This document shows positions 28,659-41,259 of a DNA stretch of 64,000 nucleotides, piece by piece. Under the pieces are notes generated by a model. That model saw only the letters and a program-made list of their open reading frames with translations, made no database searches and had not been told where the DNA came from. The position numbers and the translations under genes were made by a program. Source of the stretch: Alcanivorax sp. 24. GTDB lineage: Bacteria; Pseudomonadota; Gammaproteobacteria; Pseudomonadales; Alcanivoracaceae. How positions within the stretch are numbered: position 1 is the first letter of the stretch; the number at the start of each line of letters is the position of its first letter. Where the stretch lies: positions 220,141 to 284,140 of the forward strand of contig NZ_SNUA01000006.1 in NCBI RefSeq assembly GCF_004360225.1. The letters are read 5' to 3'.

Positions 28659-29843
28659 ATGGCCTGGAATGAACCTGGCGGCAACAAACCCAGGGATCCC
28701 TGGGGTGGGGGCGGTGGCGGAGATCAACGTCCACCCGATCTCGATGAAGCGCTGAAGAATCTGAAGGATCGCATCAACGGCCTGTTTGGCGGTAAAGGCG
28801 GCAGCGGTGGCGGCGGCAAGCGAGGTGGCGGCGTACCAAAAGGGCTGCTGATCATTCTTGCTCTGGTGCTGGTGGTCGGCTATGTGATGATGGGCTTTTA
28901 CCAGGTGGACCAGCGGGAGCAGGCGGTAGTGCTGCGCTTCGGCAAGTTCAACCGCATGGTGGAGCCGGGCCTGAACTGGCGCGCGCCGGTGATCGAGCAG
29001 GCGATGAAAGTGGACGTCGGCCAGAACCGCAGCTACGAGCTGAGTGAGGAAATGCTCACCCGCGACACCAACATCGTGTCCGTGACGTTGGGTGTGCAGT
29101 ACAAGGTGCTGGATCCCCAGGCGTTCCTGCTGCGGGTGTCCGCTCCTGAATCCATCCTCGAACACGCGACCAGTTCCGCCCTGCGTCACGTGGTGGGCAG
29201 TTCCACCATGGATGATGTCTTGCGCGACCAGCGTGAAGATATTCGCCTGGAAGTACGCAAGCGTCTGCAGGAGTACCTGGACCGCTACAACACCGGCCTG
29301 GTGATCAACCAGGTGGTGCTGGACCGTACCGCGGCGCCGGATGCCGTGCGTGATGCCTTTGACGACGTGGCCAAGGCGCGCGAGGACGAGGACCGCTTCA
29401 AGAAAGAAGCGGAAGCCTACTATAACGCGATCATTCCGCAGGCTCGCGGTAAAGCCGCCCGGATCACCGAGGAAGCCAAGGCCTACAAAGCCAAGGTGGT
29501 GGCCGAGGCGCAGGGTAATGCCGCGCGCTTCGAGGATCTGGTGGCCGAGTATGAAAAGGCGCCATCGGTTACCCGGCATCGCCTTTATCTGGACACCATC
29601 ACCGAAGTGCTGGGGGCCTCCAGCAAGGTCCTGGTTGACGTGAAAAATGGCAACAACCTGATGTACCTGCCCCTGGATCAGCTGATGAAGCCCAGGGAGG
29701 CCGCAAAAGGTGCCGGAAGTGACTCCGGCGGGTCGTCCAATGGCTCACCGCGTACCACCAACGCCGGTGCCGATGACGGCGGAAGCAGCGGTCGTCAGGC
29801 GCCGCGCAGCCTGTATAACACCAACCGCACGGAGATTCGCTGA
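28659..29843 (+). CDS. hflK: FtsH protease modulator HflK
   Basis: SPFH/band-7 membrane protein that with HflC forms a cage around the FtsH protease. The 394 residues comprise a Gly-rich cytosolic N-terminus (GGGGGG near 17-22; GGKGGSGGGGKRGGG at about 45-59), one transmembrane helix (about 63-82), the SPFH domain (about 83-265) and a Ser/Gly-rich low-complexity C-tail. It starts 11 bp after hflX, and its TGA overlaps the hflC start (TGATG). Confidence 0.95.
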   Translation: MAWNEPGGNKPRDPWGGGGGGDQRPPDLDEALKNLKDRINGLFGGKGGSGGGGKRGGGVPKGLLIILALVLVVGYVMMGFYQVDQREQAVVLRFGKFNRMVEPGLNWRAPVIEQAMKVDVGQNRSYELSEEMLTRDTNIVSVTLGVQYKVLDPQAFLLRVSAPESILEHATSSALRHVVGSSTMDDVLRDQREDIRLEVRKRLQEYLDRYNTGLVINQVVLDRTAAPDAVRDAFDDVAKAREDEDRFKKEAEAYYNAIIPQARGKAARITEEAKAYKAKVVAEAQGNAARFEDLVAEYEKAPSVTRHRLYLDTITEVLGASSKVLVDVKNGNNLMYLPLDQLMKPREAAKGAGSDSGGSSNGSPRTTNAGADDGGSSGRQAPRSLYNTNRTEIR

Positions 29844-30904
29844 TGGGTACACGAGGTTGGCTGATGCTGGTGGCGGTGGGCGTGCTGTTGCTGCTGGCGT
29901 TCGATTCATTCTATATCGTCAATGAGACCGAGAAGGCGGTGCTCAAGCGCTTCAGCCGGATCGAAAGCACGGACATCAAACCCGGGCTGTATCCCAAGGT
30001 GCCGCTGATCGACGAGGTGATTCGCGTGGATGGCCGTTTGTTGACCCACGACGTGCCCACCCAGGCGTTTCTCACTGGTGAGAAGAAGCTGCTCAATGTG
30101 GATGCCTTCGTGACCTGGCGCATTGCTGATGTGCAGCGCTATATCGTCAGTGTCGGCGCCGGTTCCAACAACAGTCTGGTGATGGAACGCCGGGCCCGGG
30201 AACTGCTCGATCCACGGGTTAACGAAGCGCTGCGGAACCAGTTCGCCGCCCGTACCGTGCAGGAAGTGGTCGCGGGTCGGGGTGGGGAACTGCCCGACGA
30301 GGCACTGGATCCAAACGCGGTGGTCAGCGGCGAAACGCTCGATAAGAGCGAGGAGCAACTGGTCACCGAGGAGGACGAGGAGTTCCGCAAGAAGGTGCAG
30401 GAAAAAGGCGCGACTCAGGCCCTGCTGGAAGACAAGCACGATCAGCGCGAAAAACTGATGAACTCGGTGGCCGAGGAAGTGAATGCCGCCACCCTTCAAG
30501 ATCTCGGTATCGAGGTGGTGGACGTCCGCGTTAAGCAGGTGGACTGGCCGGATGAAGTGCGTGGGCGGGTGTTTGACCGGATGCGCGCCGAACGGGCCCG
30601 TGATGCCGCCGAGCACCGTTCCGAAGGGCGGGAAGAAGCTGAGCGGATTCGTGCCTCGGCCGATCGCGAAGAAACCGAGATCGTCGCCCAGGCCTACGAG
30701 GAAGCGCAGAAAGTCCGCGGTGAAGGGGATGCCCGCGCCACCGGCATTTATGCCCAGGCTTACTCCCGGGATGAAGAGTTCTTCCGCTTTTACCGCAGCC
30801 TGCAGGCCTATCGGGACAGCTTCAAGTCACCCAATGATATCCTGCTGCTGGAACCGGACAGTGACTTCTTCAGGTACCTGAAGGACTCCGAGGGCGGCCG
30901 TTAG
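29843..30904 (+). CDS. hflC: FtsH protease modulator HflC
   Basis: Partner of HflK in the periplasmic-side SPFH complex. The 353 residues have an N-terminal transmembrane helix (about 6-24), NETEKAVLKRF and an SPFH domain. The domain is interrupted by an acidic, probably coiled insertion (about 150-210, rich in E/D/K) before LGIEVVDVRVKQVDWP. E. coli HflC also carries an insertion here, but many pseudomonad proteins are shorter (about 290). The C-terminus FRSLQAYRDSF-type segment (FYRSLQAYRDSFKSPNDILLL) is conserved. Confidence 0.95.
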   Translation: MGTRGWLMLVAVGVLLLLAFDSFYIVNETEKAVLKRFSRIESTDIKPGLYPKVPLIDEVIRVDGRLLTHDVPTQAFLTGEKKLLNVDAFVTWRIADVQRYIVSVGAGSNNSLVMERRARELLDPRVNEALRNQFAARTVQEVVAGRGGELPDEALDPNAVVSGETLDKSEEQLVTEEDEEFRKKVQEKGATQALLEDKHDQREKLMNSVAEEVNAATLQDLGIEVVDVRVKQVDWPDEVRGRVFDRMRAERARDAAEHRSEGREEAERIRASADREETEIVAQAYEEAQKVRGEGDARATGIYAQAYSRDEEFFRFYRSLQAYRDSFKSPNDILLLEPDSDFFRYLKDSEGGR

Positions 30905-30936
30905 TCGTCGGCCCTTGGTCCATGGTAGAATGCCGT

Positions 30937-30964
30937 AACCGGGTGCCTGGCACCCGGTTTTTTT
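30937..30964 (+). terminator. intrinsic terminator after hflC
   Basis: Stem AACCGGGTGC-CTG-GCACCCGGTT followed by a run of seven T residues, 33 bp after the hflC stop. It separates the hflXKC unit from the DUF2065-hisZ-purA genes, which begin 16 bp later. Confidence 0.93.
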
Positions 30965-30979
30965 GTGGACAGGCTCCGG

Positions 30980-31177
30980 ATGGACTGGATTCTGCTGATC
31001 AAGGCGTTATGTCTGGTACTGGTGATCGAGGGGGTGCCCCTGGCGCTGGCGCCGGAGCGCATGCGCCGCGCCGCCCTCGAGCTGGCCCGTCTGGATGGCC
31101 GGATACTGCGCGTTTGTGGCCTGGTGGCCATGGCCGTGGGCGCCGGCATTCTGCTGTTTCTGCGGCCGGGCATGTAA
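30980..31177 (+). CDS. DUF2065 family small membrane protein (YjeT-like)
   Basis: The 65-residue inner-membrane protein of unknown function has two transmembrane helices (about 2-20 and 46-62) flanking a short basic loop (APERMRRAALELARLDGR). It matches the DUF2065/YjeT family, found at this place between hflC and hisZ/purA in E. coli and Pseudomonas. I chose the ATG at 30980; a GTG at 30965 would abut the terminator T run. Confidence 0.85.
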   Translation: MDWILLIKALCLVLVIEGVPLALAPERMRRAALELARLDGRILRVCGLVAMAVGAGILLFLRPGM

Positions 31178-31193
31178 CTTTAAGAGCGTGACA

Positions 31194-33685
<2,492 letters not shown>

Positions 33686-33702
33686 GTTCGAATTCCGCTG
33701 AT

Positions 33703-33730
33703 AAAAAGGCCGGCTATTGCCGGCCTTTTT
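33703..33730. terminator. bidirectional intrinsic terminator after purA
   Basis: AAAAAGGCCGG-CTATTG-CCGGCCTTTTT, a perfect 11-bp stem with A5/T5 flanks. It lies between purA and the convergent di-heme lipoprotein gene and marks the left boundary of the phosphatase island. Confidence 0.95.
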
Positions 33731-33742
33731 CATGCTTGTAAC

Positions 33743-35377
<1,635 letters not shown>

Positions 35378-35405
35378 CGGGATAAACCTGTTGCAGCGAG
35401 ACGAC

Positions 35406-35438
35406 AAGGGGGAGGGCGCCTGAGCGCTCCTCCCCCTT
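35406..35438 (-). terminator. strong hairpin between phoX and the di-heme gene
   Basis: Arms AAGGGGGAGG..GCGC and GCGC..CCTCCCCCTT pair over about 14 bp with one bulge and a four-base loop. No T run follows in the direction of transcription, so it may reduce read-through or protect the 3' end of the phoX transcript, giving less of the downstream di-heme protein. Confidence 0.55.
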
Positions 35439-35459
35439 TGGACGGTGAAACCGGGACGA

Positions 35460-37205
35460 TCAGGATTCCGGATCCAGCAGCCAGACCATGTTGTTTTCGT
35501 GTTTGTTGGTGTCTTCGCCGATCAGCACGCGACCGTCATTCATGACCGCCACGTTATCCGGGCCGGACAGGCCATTCACGCTGCAGGTGTTGGCTTCGTC
35601 GGTGGGATCATAGGGGCCGCCGAGTTCCACCATATCCAGTCGGGATACGTTGTAGTCCGCTTCCAGAGGCATGCGGAACACGCCGCCGCAACGGGCGTCG
35701 TCGTTGGTCAGTTGAATGGCGCCTTCTTCGTCCAGCATGGCGCCGGAGATGTCGGACATGGCCACGTAGACGTAGGCCTGAGGGCCCTCGCCCTCGACGC
35801 TGGCCTTGGCCAGGGCCGGGTTGATGTTGATCCCTTCCATCTTGTTGAACTCGCCGGTGGCGCCCAGTTTCACCGCCGCCTTACGGGACTCCAGGAAGGC
35901 CACGCGGTTGTCGCCGAACGGATTGGCGGCGACGTCACCGCTGCCGTCCAGGTCCTGGTTCAGTTTGCTTTCCGCCCAGTCGTTGATCTGCTGATCGCTG
36001 ATATAGCTGTTCTCACCTTCCACGTAGTCGGCGGCGGTGATGTCGTCGTAATCGGCGACCCAGTCTTTGATCTGGTCGTTGCCGCCATGGGCCAGCTCAA
36101 CCCACTCCAGATCGAAACCGGCCTGGGCGGCGTCCATGGGAATGGCGTCGGAGGTGACCTTGGCGGCGTAAAGGGTGCCGCTGCTCAGGTCGCCCGCGTT
36201 GTCGGCGACGAACTTGAACATGATCACACCGCCGCCATCGTCGCTCATGTATACCGTTTTCTGGTCCGGCATCACCACGGCGTTTTCATGGGAGTAACGT
36301 CCCAGAGTGAAGTGCTTCACCGGGGTGGGGGTGCCGGTGGGATCGGTGATTTCGACGATGTAGCCGTAGTTATACGGGTTCGGGTAGGCAGCGGTGTAGT
36401 CGGAATTGGCTTTGCCGGCCAGATAATCCGCCAGATCCTGCACTCCGCCTTCGCTGGGTGCGTTCCAGCTCGCGGTTTCGTCAAAGTAGAGCTCTTCGGA
36501 GGTCAGCGGAGTGTTCCAGGGAGAAACCGTTCCGAAGCAGTTAACCCAGGTGCCGTGCACGGCGGAGAAGTCCACCATGGACGCATCGTTACCGTGCACC
36601 ACCCAACGGCCTTCCGCGGTGCGGATCAGGTGCAGACGGCTCATTCCGCCGGGACGGTCTTCCCAGTTGGTGAACAGATAGCCTTCGTCCTCGCTGACTT
36701 GGACCCAGCCGTTGAAATCGGGGTCATTGGAAACACGGATCAGGGCGGTGCCGTCGTTTACTTCGATGGCGCCCAGACCGGTGCCAGGGGTGCCGGCCCA
36801 GGACTGGCCTTGCTGTCCCAACACGTTGTAGCGGCCTACCGCCACGCGCATGATTTGTTTCTCTTCATCGGTTTCCGGAACGGAAATCGACTCGAAGTGC
36901 TCATGGATGTCCGCCCCTTCGATCAGTCCCACGGTGGCGTGTTTATAGACGTGCCCTTCGCCATCAACGGTGACGTTGGCATCGGACGGATGCTGGATGT
37001 TGGTGAAGACCTCACCGTCCTCTTTCATGAACAGACCGGTGGCTTCCGAACCCAGCGGCAGGGTGGCGATACGGGTCAGCCGCTCCATCCGCGGCTGCGG
37101 GTCAGGGTTGCCGTCGTTATCACTATCGCTTCCGCAACCGGTCAGTGCCATGGAGATGGCAACAGCCAGCGCGCCCAGTTTAAAAGCGTCGTTCCTCAGA
37201 GACAT
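35460..37205 (-). CDS. phoX: PhoX-family (DUF839) phosphatase, lipoprotein form
   Basis: PhoX enzymes are calcium- and iron-dependent alkaline phosphatases used by marine and soil bacteria under phosphate limitation. The 581 residues carry a Sec-type lipoprotein signal (MALTGC, Cys24) followed by a Ser/Asp linker, then the DUF839 beta-propeller. Recognisable blocks include LPLGSEATGLF, GRYNVLGQQG, LFTNWEDRPGGMSRLH, GRYSHENAVVMPD and YMSDDGGGVIMFKFV. Classical PhoX is exported by Tat; no twin arginine is seen here. The closest functional assignment could instead be another DUF839 hydrolase. A good PhoB-box candidate lies 70 bp upstream (37275-37292). Confidence 0.8.
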   Translation of the reverse strand: MSLRNDAFKLGALAVAISMALTGCGSDSDNDGNPDPQPRMERLTRIATLPLGSEATGLFMKEDGEVFTNIQHPSDANVTVDGEGHVYKHATVGLIEGADIHEHFESISVPETDEEKQIMRVAVGRYNVLGQQGQSWAGTPGTGLGAIEVNDGTALIRVSNDPDFNGWVQVSEDEGYLFTNWEDRPGGMSRLHLIRTAEGRWVVHGNDASMVDFSAVHGTWVNCFGTVSPWNTPLTSEELYFDETASWNAPSEGGVQDLADYLAGKANSDYTAAYPNPYNYGYIVEITDPTGTPTPVKHFTLGRYSHENAVVMPDQKTVYMSDDGGGVIMFKFVADNAGDLSSGTLYAAKVTSDAIPMDAAQAGFDLEWVELAHGGNDQIKDWVADYDDITAADYVEGENSYISDQQINDWAESKLNQDLDGSGDVAANPFGDNRVAFLESRKAAVKLGATGEFNKMEGININPALAKASVEGEGPQAYVYVAMSDISGAMLDEEGAIQLTNDDARCGGVFRMPLEADYNVSRLDMVELGGPYDPTDEANTCSVNGLSGPDNVAVMNDGRVLIGEDTNKHENNMVWLLDPES

Positions 37206-37274
37206 GAATAGCTCCGTCTACTATTGTTTGGAATTGGGGTGGCGATCAGGGTGAGGCGGGGAAATGGCGTTTTA

Positions 37275-37292
37275 ATGAGAGAAAAATGACGA
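37275..37292 (-). promoter_or_regulatory. Pho box candidate for phoX
   Basis: On the minus strand TCGTCAT-TTTT-CTCTCAT, which is two 7-bp units with the standard 4-bp AT spacer. It matches the CTGTCAT consensus at 11 of 14 unit positions and is placed 70 bp before the PhoX start. Confidence 0.6.
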
Positions 37293-37453
37293 AAATATTT
37301 CGCCATGATGGGAGGTGCCGGCAACGGAGCGGTCACCGTTGGTTGGGGTGAGGAAAGGAGGTCTCAGGTTGGAATTGGTGTAACTCGGCCTTGCATCGTT
37401 ATATCGTTACATTTAGCGAAAGATGTCCGCGATTTAGCGGCACATTCCTGGGG

Positions 37454-37471
37454 GTATCTCAAAACTGTCAT
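37454..37471 (+). promoter_or_regulatory. Pho box candidate for the tandem phoA genes
   Basis: GTATCTC-AAAA-CTGTCAT: a perfect downstream unit, a degenerate upstream unit and an AAAA spacer, 80 bp before the phoA start. A possible -10 (AATACT, about 37482-37487) follows at the distance usual for PhoB-activated promoters. It shares a 345-bp divergent region with the phoX box; the rest of that region (37206-37550) holds no gene. Confidence 0.5.
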
Positions 37472-37550
37472 AAAGATTTTGAATACTCCATGCCGGGGTG
37501 GCCCTCTCCCAGTGGGGCTCGAAGACATGACGATGAGACAGGAAGTGCCG

Positions 37551-38984
37551 ATGAAAATGCTCAAGATGGCGGGGCTCGCTCTCGCCGTAACGCTGACTGG
37601 CTGCGGCAGTGACAGCGACAATAACGATGCGCCACCGCCCGCCGCCAAGAAAAACGTGCTGTTCTTCCTCGGTGATGGCATGGGTATCACCACGCTGACC
37701 GCCATGCGCATCTTCGAAGCCGGTGAGGCGGGCAGTATCACCATCGATACGCTGCCGGAAACCGCTTTCGTTCGCACCTACTCCGCGGATGGTCAGGTGA
37801 CCGACAGCGCGCCCTCCATGGCCGCTTACATGACCGGCGTGAAGATGAAGAATGAAGTCATCTCCATGACCACCGAAACCAATGCCTACGCACCGGACGG
37901 GTCTCAGTACGTGGATGCCGACGGCAACAGCACCTGTGAGCAAGGTAATGGCGCTCCGGTGGAAACGCTGCTGGAAATGATGAAAGGGCAGGGCTTCGCC
38001 ACCGGCGTGGTTACCACCACCCGGGTTACCCACGCCACTCCGGCAACCACCTACGCCCATATCTGTAATCGCAATGGTGAAAACACCATCGCGGCGCAAA
38101 TGGTACCGGGGGGAGAAGGCTTCAATGCCGCCCTTGGCGATGGCGTTGACGTCGTCCTCGGTGGCGGCCGTCGTCACTTCCTGCCCGCGGATCAGAGTGG
38201 TCGTCGCACCGACGGTCGTAATCTGATCGAGGAAATGCGGACCGCCGGCTATCAGTACGTGGACAGCATCGACGCTTTGATGGGCGTGACCGACGATACC
38301 GCGAAGCTGCTCGGCATCTTCACCAGCAGCGACATGAGCTATGAGCTGGATCGTATTCCCACGCAAGAGCCGAGCCTGGCCGAGATGACCGGTAAAGCCA
38401 TCGACATGCTCAGTACTCGTGACAATGGCTTCTTCCTGATGGTGGAAGGCGGCCGTATTGACCATGCTCTTCATGCCACCAGCGGCAAGCGCGCGCTGAC
38501 CGACGGTATTGCGTTCGATAACGCGGTAAAAACCGCGCTCGAAAAAATGGAAGAGATCGATCCCGGGCTTGAAAACACGCTGATCGTGGTAACCGCGGAC
38601 CATGACCACACCCTGGTGATCAATGGCTATGCCGAGCGTACCGGCAAGACCACCGAGGACCACGCGGGCGTTCTGGGCATGGTTCGTAACTACGCCAACG
38701 GTCCGAACAAAGGGGAGCCGCGCACCGATGTTGATGGTAACCCCTACACCATTCTCGGTTTCGGTAATGGCCCGAATCGTCCCGCTACCCGCGTCGCGTT
38801 GACGGAGACCCAAACCGCCGCGGATGACTACCTGCAGGAAGCGGTCATTCAGCTCAGCAGTGAAACCCACGGTGGTGGTGACGTATTCCTGGGGGCGGTT
38901 GGTATGGGGGCCGACGTTTTCCACGGTGTCATCGACAACACTGAAGTCTTCGGCAAGATCAAGGCCGCTCTGGATCTGGATTGA
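37551..38984 (+). CDS. alkaline phosphatase, lipoprotein form (first tandem copy)
   Basis: PhoA-superfamily metalloenzyme releasing phosphate from monoesters. The 477 residues have a lipobox at Cys17 (VTLTGC) followed by a GSDSDN linker very like that of PhoX. The alkaline phosphatase core has LGDGMG (about 43-48), the nucleophile Ser in TDSAPSMAAYMTG, HATPATTYAH, EGGRIDHALH, TADHDHT and SETHGGGD. All the expected zinc and magnesium ligand motifs are present. The chosen ATG at 37551 follows AGGAAG and gives a clean signal; upstream in-frame starts do not. It is 26 bp ahead of a paralogue. Confidence 0.9.
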   Translation: MKMLKMAGLALAVTLTGCGSDSDNNDAPPPAAKKNVLFFLGDGMGITTLTAMRIFEAGEAGSITIDTLPETAFVRTYSADGQVTDSAPSMAAYMTGVKMKNEVISMTTETNAYAPDGSQYVDADGNSTCEQGNGAPVETLLEMMKGQGFATGVVTTTRVTHATPATTYAHICNRNGENTIAAQMVPGGEGFNAALGDGVDVVLGGGRRHFLPADQSGRRTDGRNLIEEMRTAGYQYVDSIDALMGVTDDTAKLLGIFTSSDMSYELDRIPTQEPSLAEMTGKAIDMLSTRDNGFFLMVEGGRIDHALHATSGKRALTDGIAFDNAVKTALEKMEEIDPGLENTLIVVTADHDHTLVINGYAERTGKTTEDHAGVLGMVRNYANGPNKGEPRTDVDGNPYTILGFGNGPNRPATRVALTETQTAADDYLQEAVIQLSSETHGGGDVFLGAVGMGADVFHGVIDNTEVFGKIKAALDLD

Positions 38985-39010
38985 ACCGCCAATTAAAGCA
39001 GGAGAGAAAT

Positions 39011-40417
39011 ATGAAACGTTCCGTTATTGGCGGTGCACTGATCTGCTGTGCCGCCACTCTGATGACCCAGCCGGTCAACGCCGCTCAGGCCAAGAATATT
39101 ATTTTCTTCCTCGGCGATGGCATGGGCCCGGTTACTCAGACCGCCGCTCGCATCTACGCTGGTGAAAAGGCCGGTCTGGAAGTGCCGGAGACCCATAAGC
39201 TGGCGATGGAAAAGCTGGGCTACGCCGCGCGTATCAAAACCTACTCCGAGGATGCTCAGACCACCGACAGCGCTCCCGGCATGGCCAGCTACATGACCGG
39301 TATGAAATCCAAGAACGAAGTGATTTCGATGACGCCGGATGCCAACCCCAACGATGACGATGGTAATCCGTACCAGAACAATGGTGACAGCCTGTGCCCG
39401 GAAACCGGTAATGGCGAAGCGGCGGAAACTCTGCTCGAGATCCTCAAAGCCAAGGGCTACGGCACTGGCGTGGTGACCACCACGCGCATTACTCATGCCA
39501 CGCCCGCCACCACCTACGCCCACATCTGCAACCGCAATGCTGAGAATACCATTGCCACGCAAATGGTGCCGGACGGCGACGGTTATAACAACGCGCTGGG
39601 GACTGACGGTCTCGATGTGATTCTCGGTGGCGGCCGCCGCCACTTCCTGCCAGCTCCGGAAGGGCGCCGCAGTGATGATCGTGATCTGATTCTGGAAATG
39701 CAGGACAGCGGTTACACCTATGTGAGCAGCGGCTCCGAGCTGGCAGGTGTCGACCTGGCCAGCACCGATAAGCTGTTCGGGCTGTTCAATAACAGCGACT
39801 TGAACTACGAGCTGGATCGGGTCAATAACGATCTGGATGAACCGAGTCTGGCGGAGATGACCAGTGCCGCCATCGATATCCTGTCCCGCAATCAGGACGG
39901 TTATTTCCTGATGGTGGAAGGCGGTCGTATCGATCACGCCCTGCATGGCACCAACGCCAAGCGCGCACTGGAGGACACGCTGGCGTTCGACGAAGCCATC
40001 GCCGCCGCGGTGGGCAAGGTGAATCTGGAAAATACTCTGATCATCGTTACCGCGGATCACGATCACGTCATGGCGTTCAATGGCTACTCCAAGATCGGTA
40101 ACCCGGTACTCGGCTTGCTGAAGGAATACCGCACCGGCGGGCTGGCGCTTGATGCTCAGGGCAAACCCTTCACCACTCTGGTGTTCGGTAATGGTGGCGG
40201 TCCCCGCGAGGCGGATCGGACCACGCTGATCGAAGACGAAGTGCTGCGGGATGATTACCTGCAGGAAGTGGGCGTGAAACTGGGCGGACCCGGCAGTGAA
40301 ACCCACGGCGGTGGTGATATTCGTCTGACCGCGGGTGGTGCCGGCAGCGATCTGTTCAAAGGCACCCTGGATAACGTGGAAGTATTCGGCTTGATCCACG
40401 AAGCCATGGGCCTCTGA
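39011..40417 (+). CDS. alkaline phosphatase, periplasmic form (second tandem copy)
   Basis: Paralogue of the preceding gene. The 468 residues carry a cleavable signal peptide (about 1-24, ...QPVNA-AQA) and no lipobox, so it should be soluble in the periplasm or secreted. Motifs match copy one: LGDGMG, TDSAPGMASYMTG (nucleophile Ser), HATPATTYAHICNRN, EGGRIDHALHG, TADHDHV, SETHGGGD. AGGAGAG precedes the ATG at 39011. A terminator follows. The pair likely forms a bicistronic unit giving one anchored and one soluble enzyme. Confidence 0.9.
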   Translation: MKRSVIGGALICCAATLMTQPVNAAQAKNIIFFLGDGMGPVTQTAARIYAGEKAGLEVPETHKLAMEKLGYAARIKTYSEDAQTTDSAPGMASYMTGMKSKNEVISMTPDANPNDDDGNPYQNNGDSLCPETGNGEAAETLLEILKAKGYGTGVVTTTRITHATPATTYAHICNRNAENTIATQMVPDGDGYNNALGTDGLDVILGGGRRHFLPAPEGRRSDDRDLILEMQDSGYTYVSSGSELAGVDLASTDKLFGLFNNSDLNYELDRVNNDLDEPSLAEMTSAAIDILSRNQDGYFLMVEGGRIDHALHGTNAKRALEDTLAFDEAIAAAVGKVNLENTLIIVTADHDHVMAFNGYSKIGNPVLGLLKEYRTGGLALDAQGKPFTTLVFGNGGGPREADRTTLIEDEVLRDDYLQEVGVKLGGPGSETHGGGDIRLTAGGAGSDLFKGTLDNVEVFGLIHEAMGL

Positions 40418-40433
40418 GTTTTCGGGTATTCAT

Positions 40434-40459
40434 GGGTGGCCCTTCGGCCACCCTTTTTT
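40434..40459 (+). terminator. intrinsic terminator after the phoA pair
   Basis: GGGTGGCC-CTTC-GGCCACCC with six T residues, 16 bp after the stop of the second alkaline phosphatase. Confidence 0.94.
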
Positions 40460-40460
40460 A

Positions 40461-40533
40461 TGGCCGCCGTCCGTGGCGGTCACTCTTTGGGCCGTCGCGG
40501 AGCAACGTTAAAAATTGCTCCCGGCCATTCTTA
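40461..40533. repeat. dispersed repeat, copy A (post-terminator type)
   Basis: About 73 bp starting TGGCCGCCGTCCGTGGCGG (itself a short palindrome) and ending CCCGGCCATTC. It is about 80 percent like 48916-48987. Both copies begin one or two bases after the T run of an intrinsic terminator. Confidence 0.65.
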
Positions 40534-40548
40534 ATGGGTAGTGGAACA

Positions 40549-41247
40549 ATGGTTGTTGAAAGAATCGGGCGTCTGGCCCGGCTGAGCCTGCTGGGGACGA
40601 TGGTGTCCCTGGCCTGGCCGGTGACCGCCTGGGCGGACGCCGCCTCCGCGCTGCGCGTGGAGTATCACCAGTGGCAGGTGGGCAAGGATGGCGTGCGGCA
40701 GGAATTGTCCTACGCGGAAAAGCTGTATCGCCAGGAAAACGCCTTGTGGGTGGAACGGGAGGTCCCGGAAGCGGCGCAACGGGACCATGACGATCATCAC
40801 CACGGCGGTCTGGGCCACAAGCATGCGGATGTGGTGGGGGCGCCATTGTGGATCCAGAGGGACGGCGACGGTAACGTCGACGTCAAACTGGTGGACCGTT
40901 ACGAACAGCGCCTCATTGATATCGCGCCACCGTATTACGGCAACGTGGGCTACGACGGCCACTGGGTGGAGACCTGGGCGCTGTTGGACCCGGCCACCTT
41001 GTCTGCTCTGGAACCATCCTCGGTGGCTGAGAATGGTGTCGAAACCTACCAGATCCAGCGCGGCTCTCAGTATATTACCCTGGTGTGGAACCCCGAGCGG
41101 CGTTACGCGGTATCGATCCGAGCCCGGGACGAGCACGGTTTGTCCGGCCGCACCATCGAAGCAGAGGAAATCACTGACCCCAACCCTCTGCCCTGGACCG
41201 CCCTGGAGGGGTACAGGAACCGGGATTACTCGGATCTGCTTGATTGA
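40549..41247 (+). CDS. secreted protein with His-rich segment, function unknown
   Basis: Not assigned to a family. The 232 residues carry a signal peptide (about 1-29, ...VTAWADA) and then a soluble domain. A histidine-rich stretch at about 81-95 (DHDDHHHGGLGHKH, containing seven histidines) looks metal-binding. The downstream part has WTALEGYRNRDYSDLLD at the end. The start ATG at 40549 follows GTGGA; another ATG at 40534 is in frame. Lying inside the phosphatase island, it could bind or deliver the zinc, calcium or iron those enzymes use (inference). It lies just after a dispersed repeat, so its promoter region may be repeat-derived. Confidence 0.65.
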   Translation: MVVERIGRLARLSLLGTMVSLAWPVTAWADAASALRVEYHQWQVGKDGVRQELSYAEKLYRQENALWVEREVPEAAQRDHDDHHHGGLGHKHADVVGAPLWIQRDGDGNVDVKLVDRYEQRLIDIAPPYYGNVGYDGHWVETWALLDPATLSALEPSSVAENGVETYQIQRGSQYITLVWNPERRYAVSIRARDEHGLSGRTIEAEEITDPNPLPWTALEGYRNRDYSDLLD

Positions 41248-41259
41248 CCATCGGCGGTC

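Noticed and set aside
35445..37211. Long open frame (588 codons) on the strand opposite phoX
   Set aside because: It is an antisense shadow of a high-GC gene: it spans exactly the PhoX coding region, has no recognisable motif, and the minus-strand reading has a clear lipoprotein signal and DUF839 motifs.
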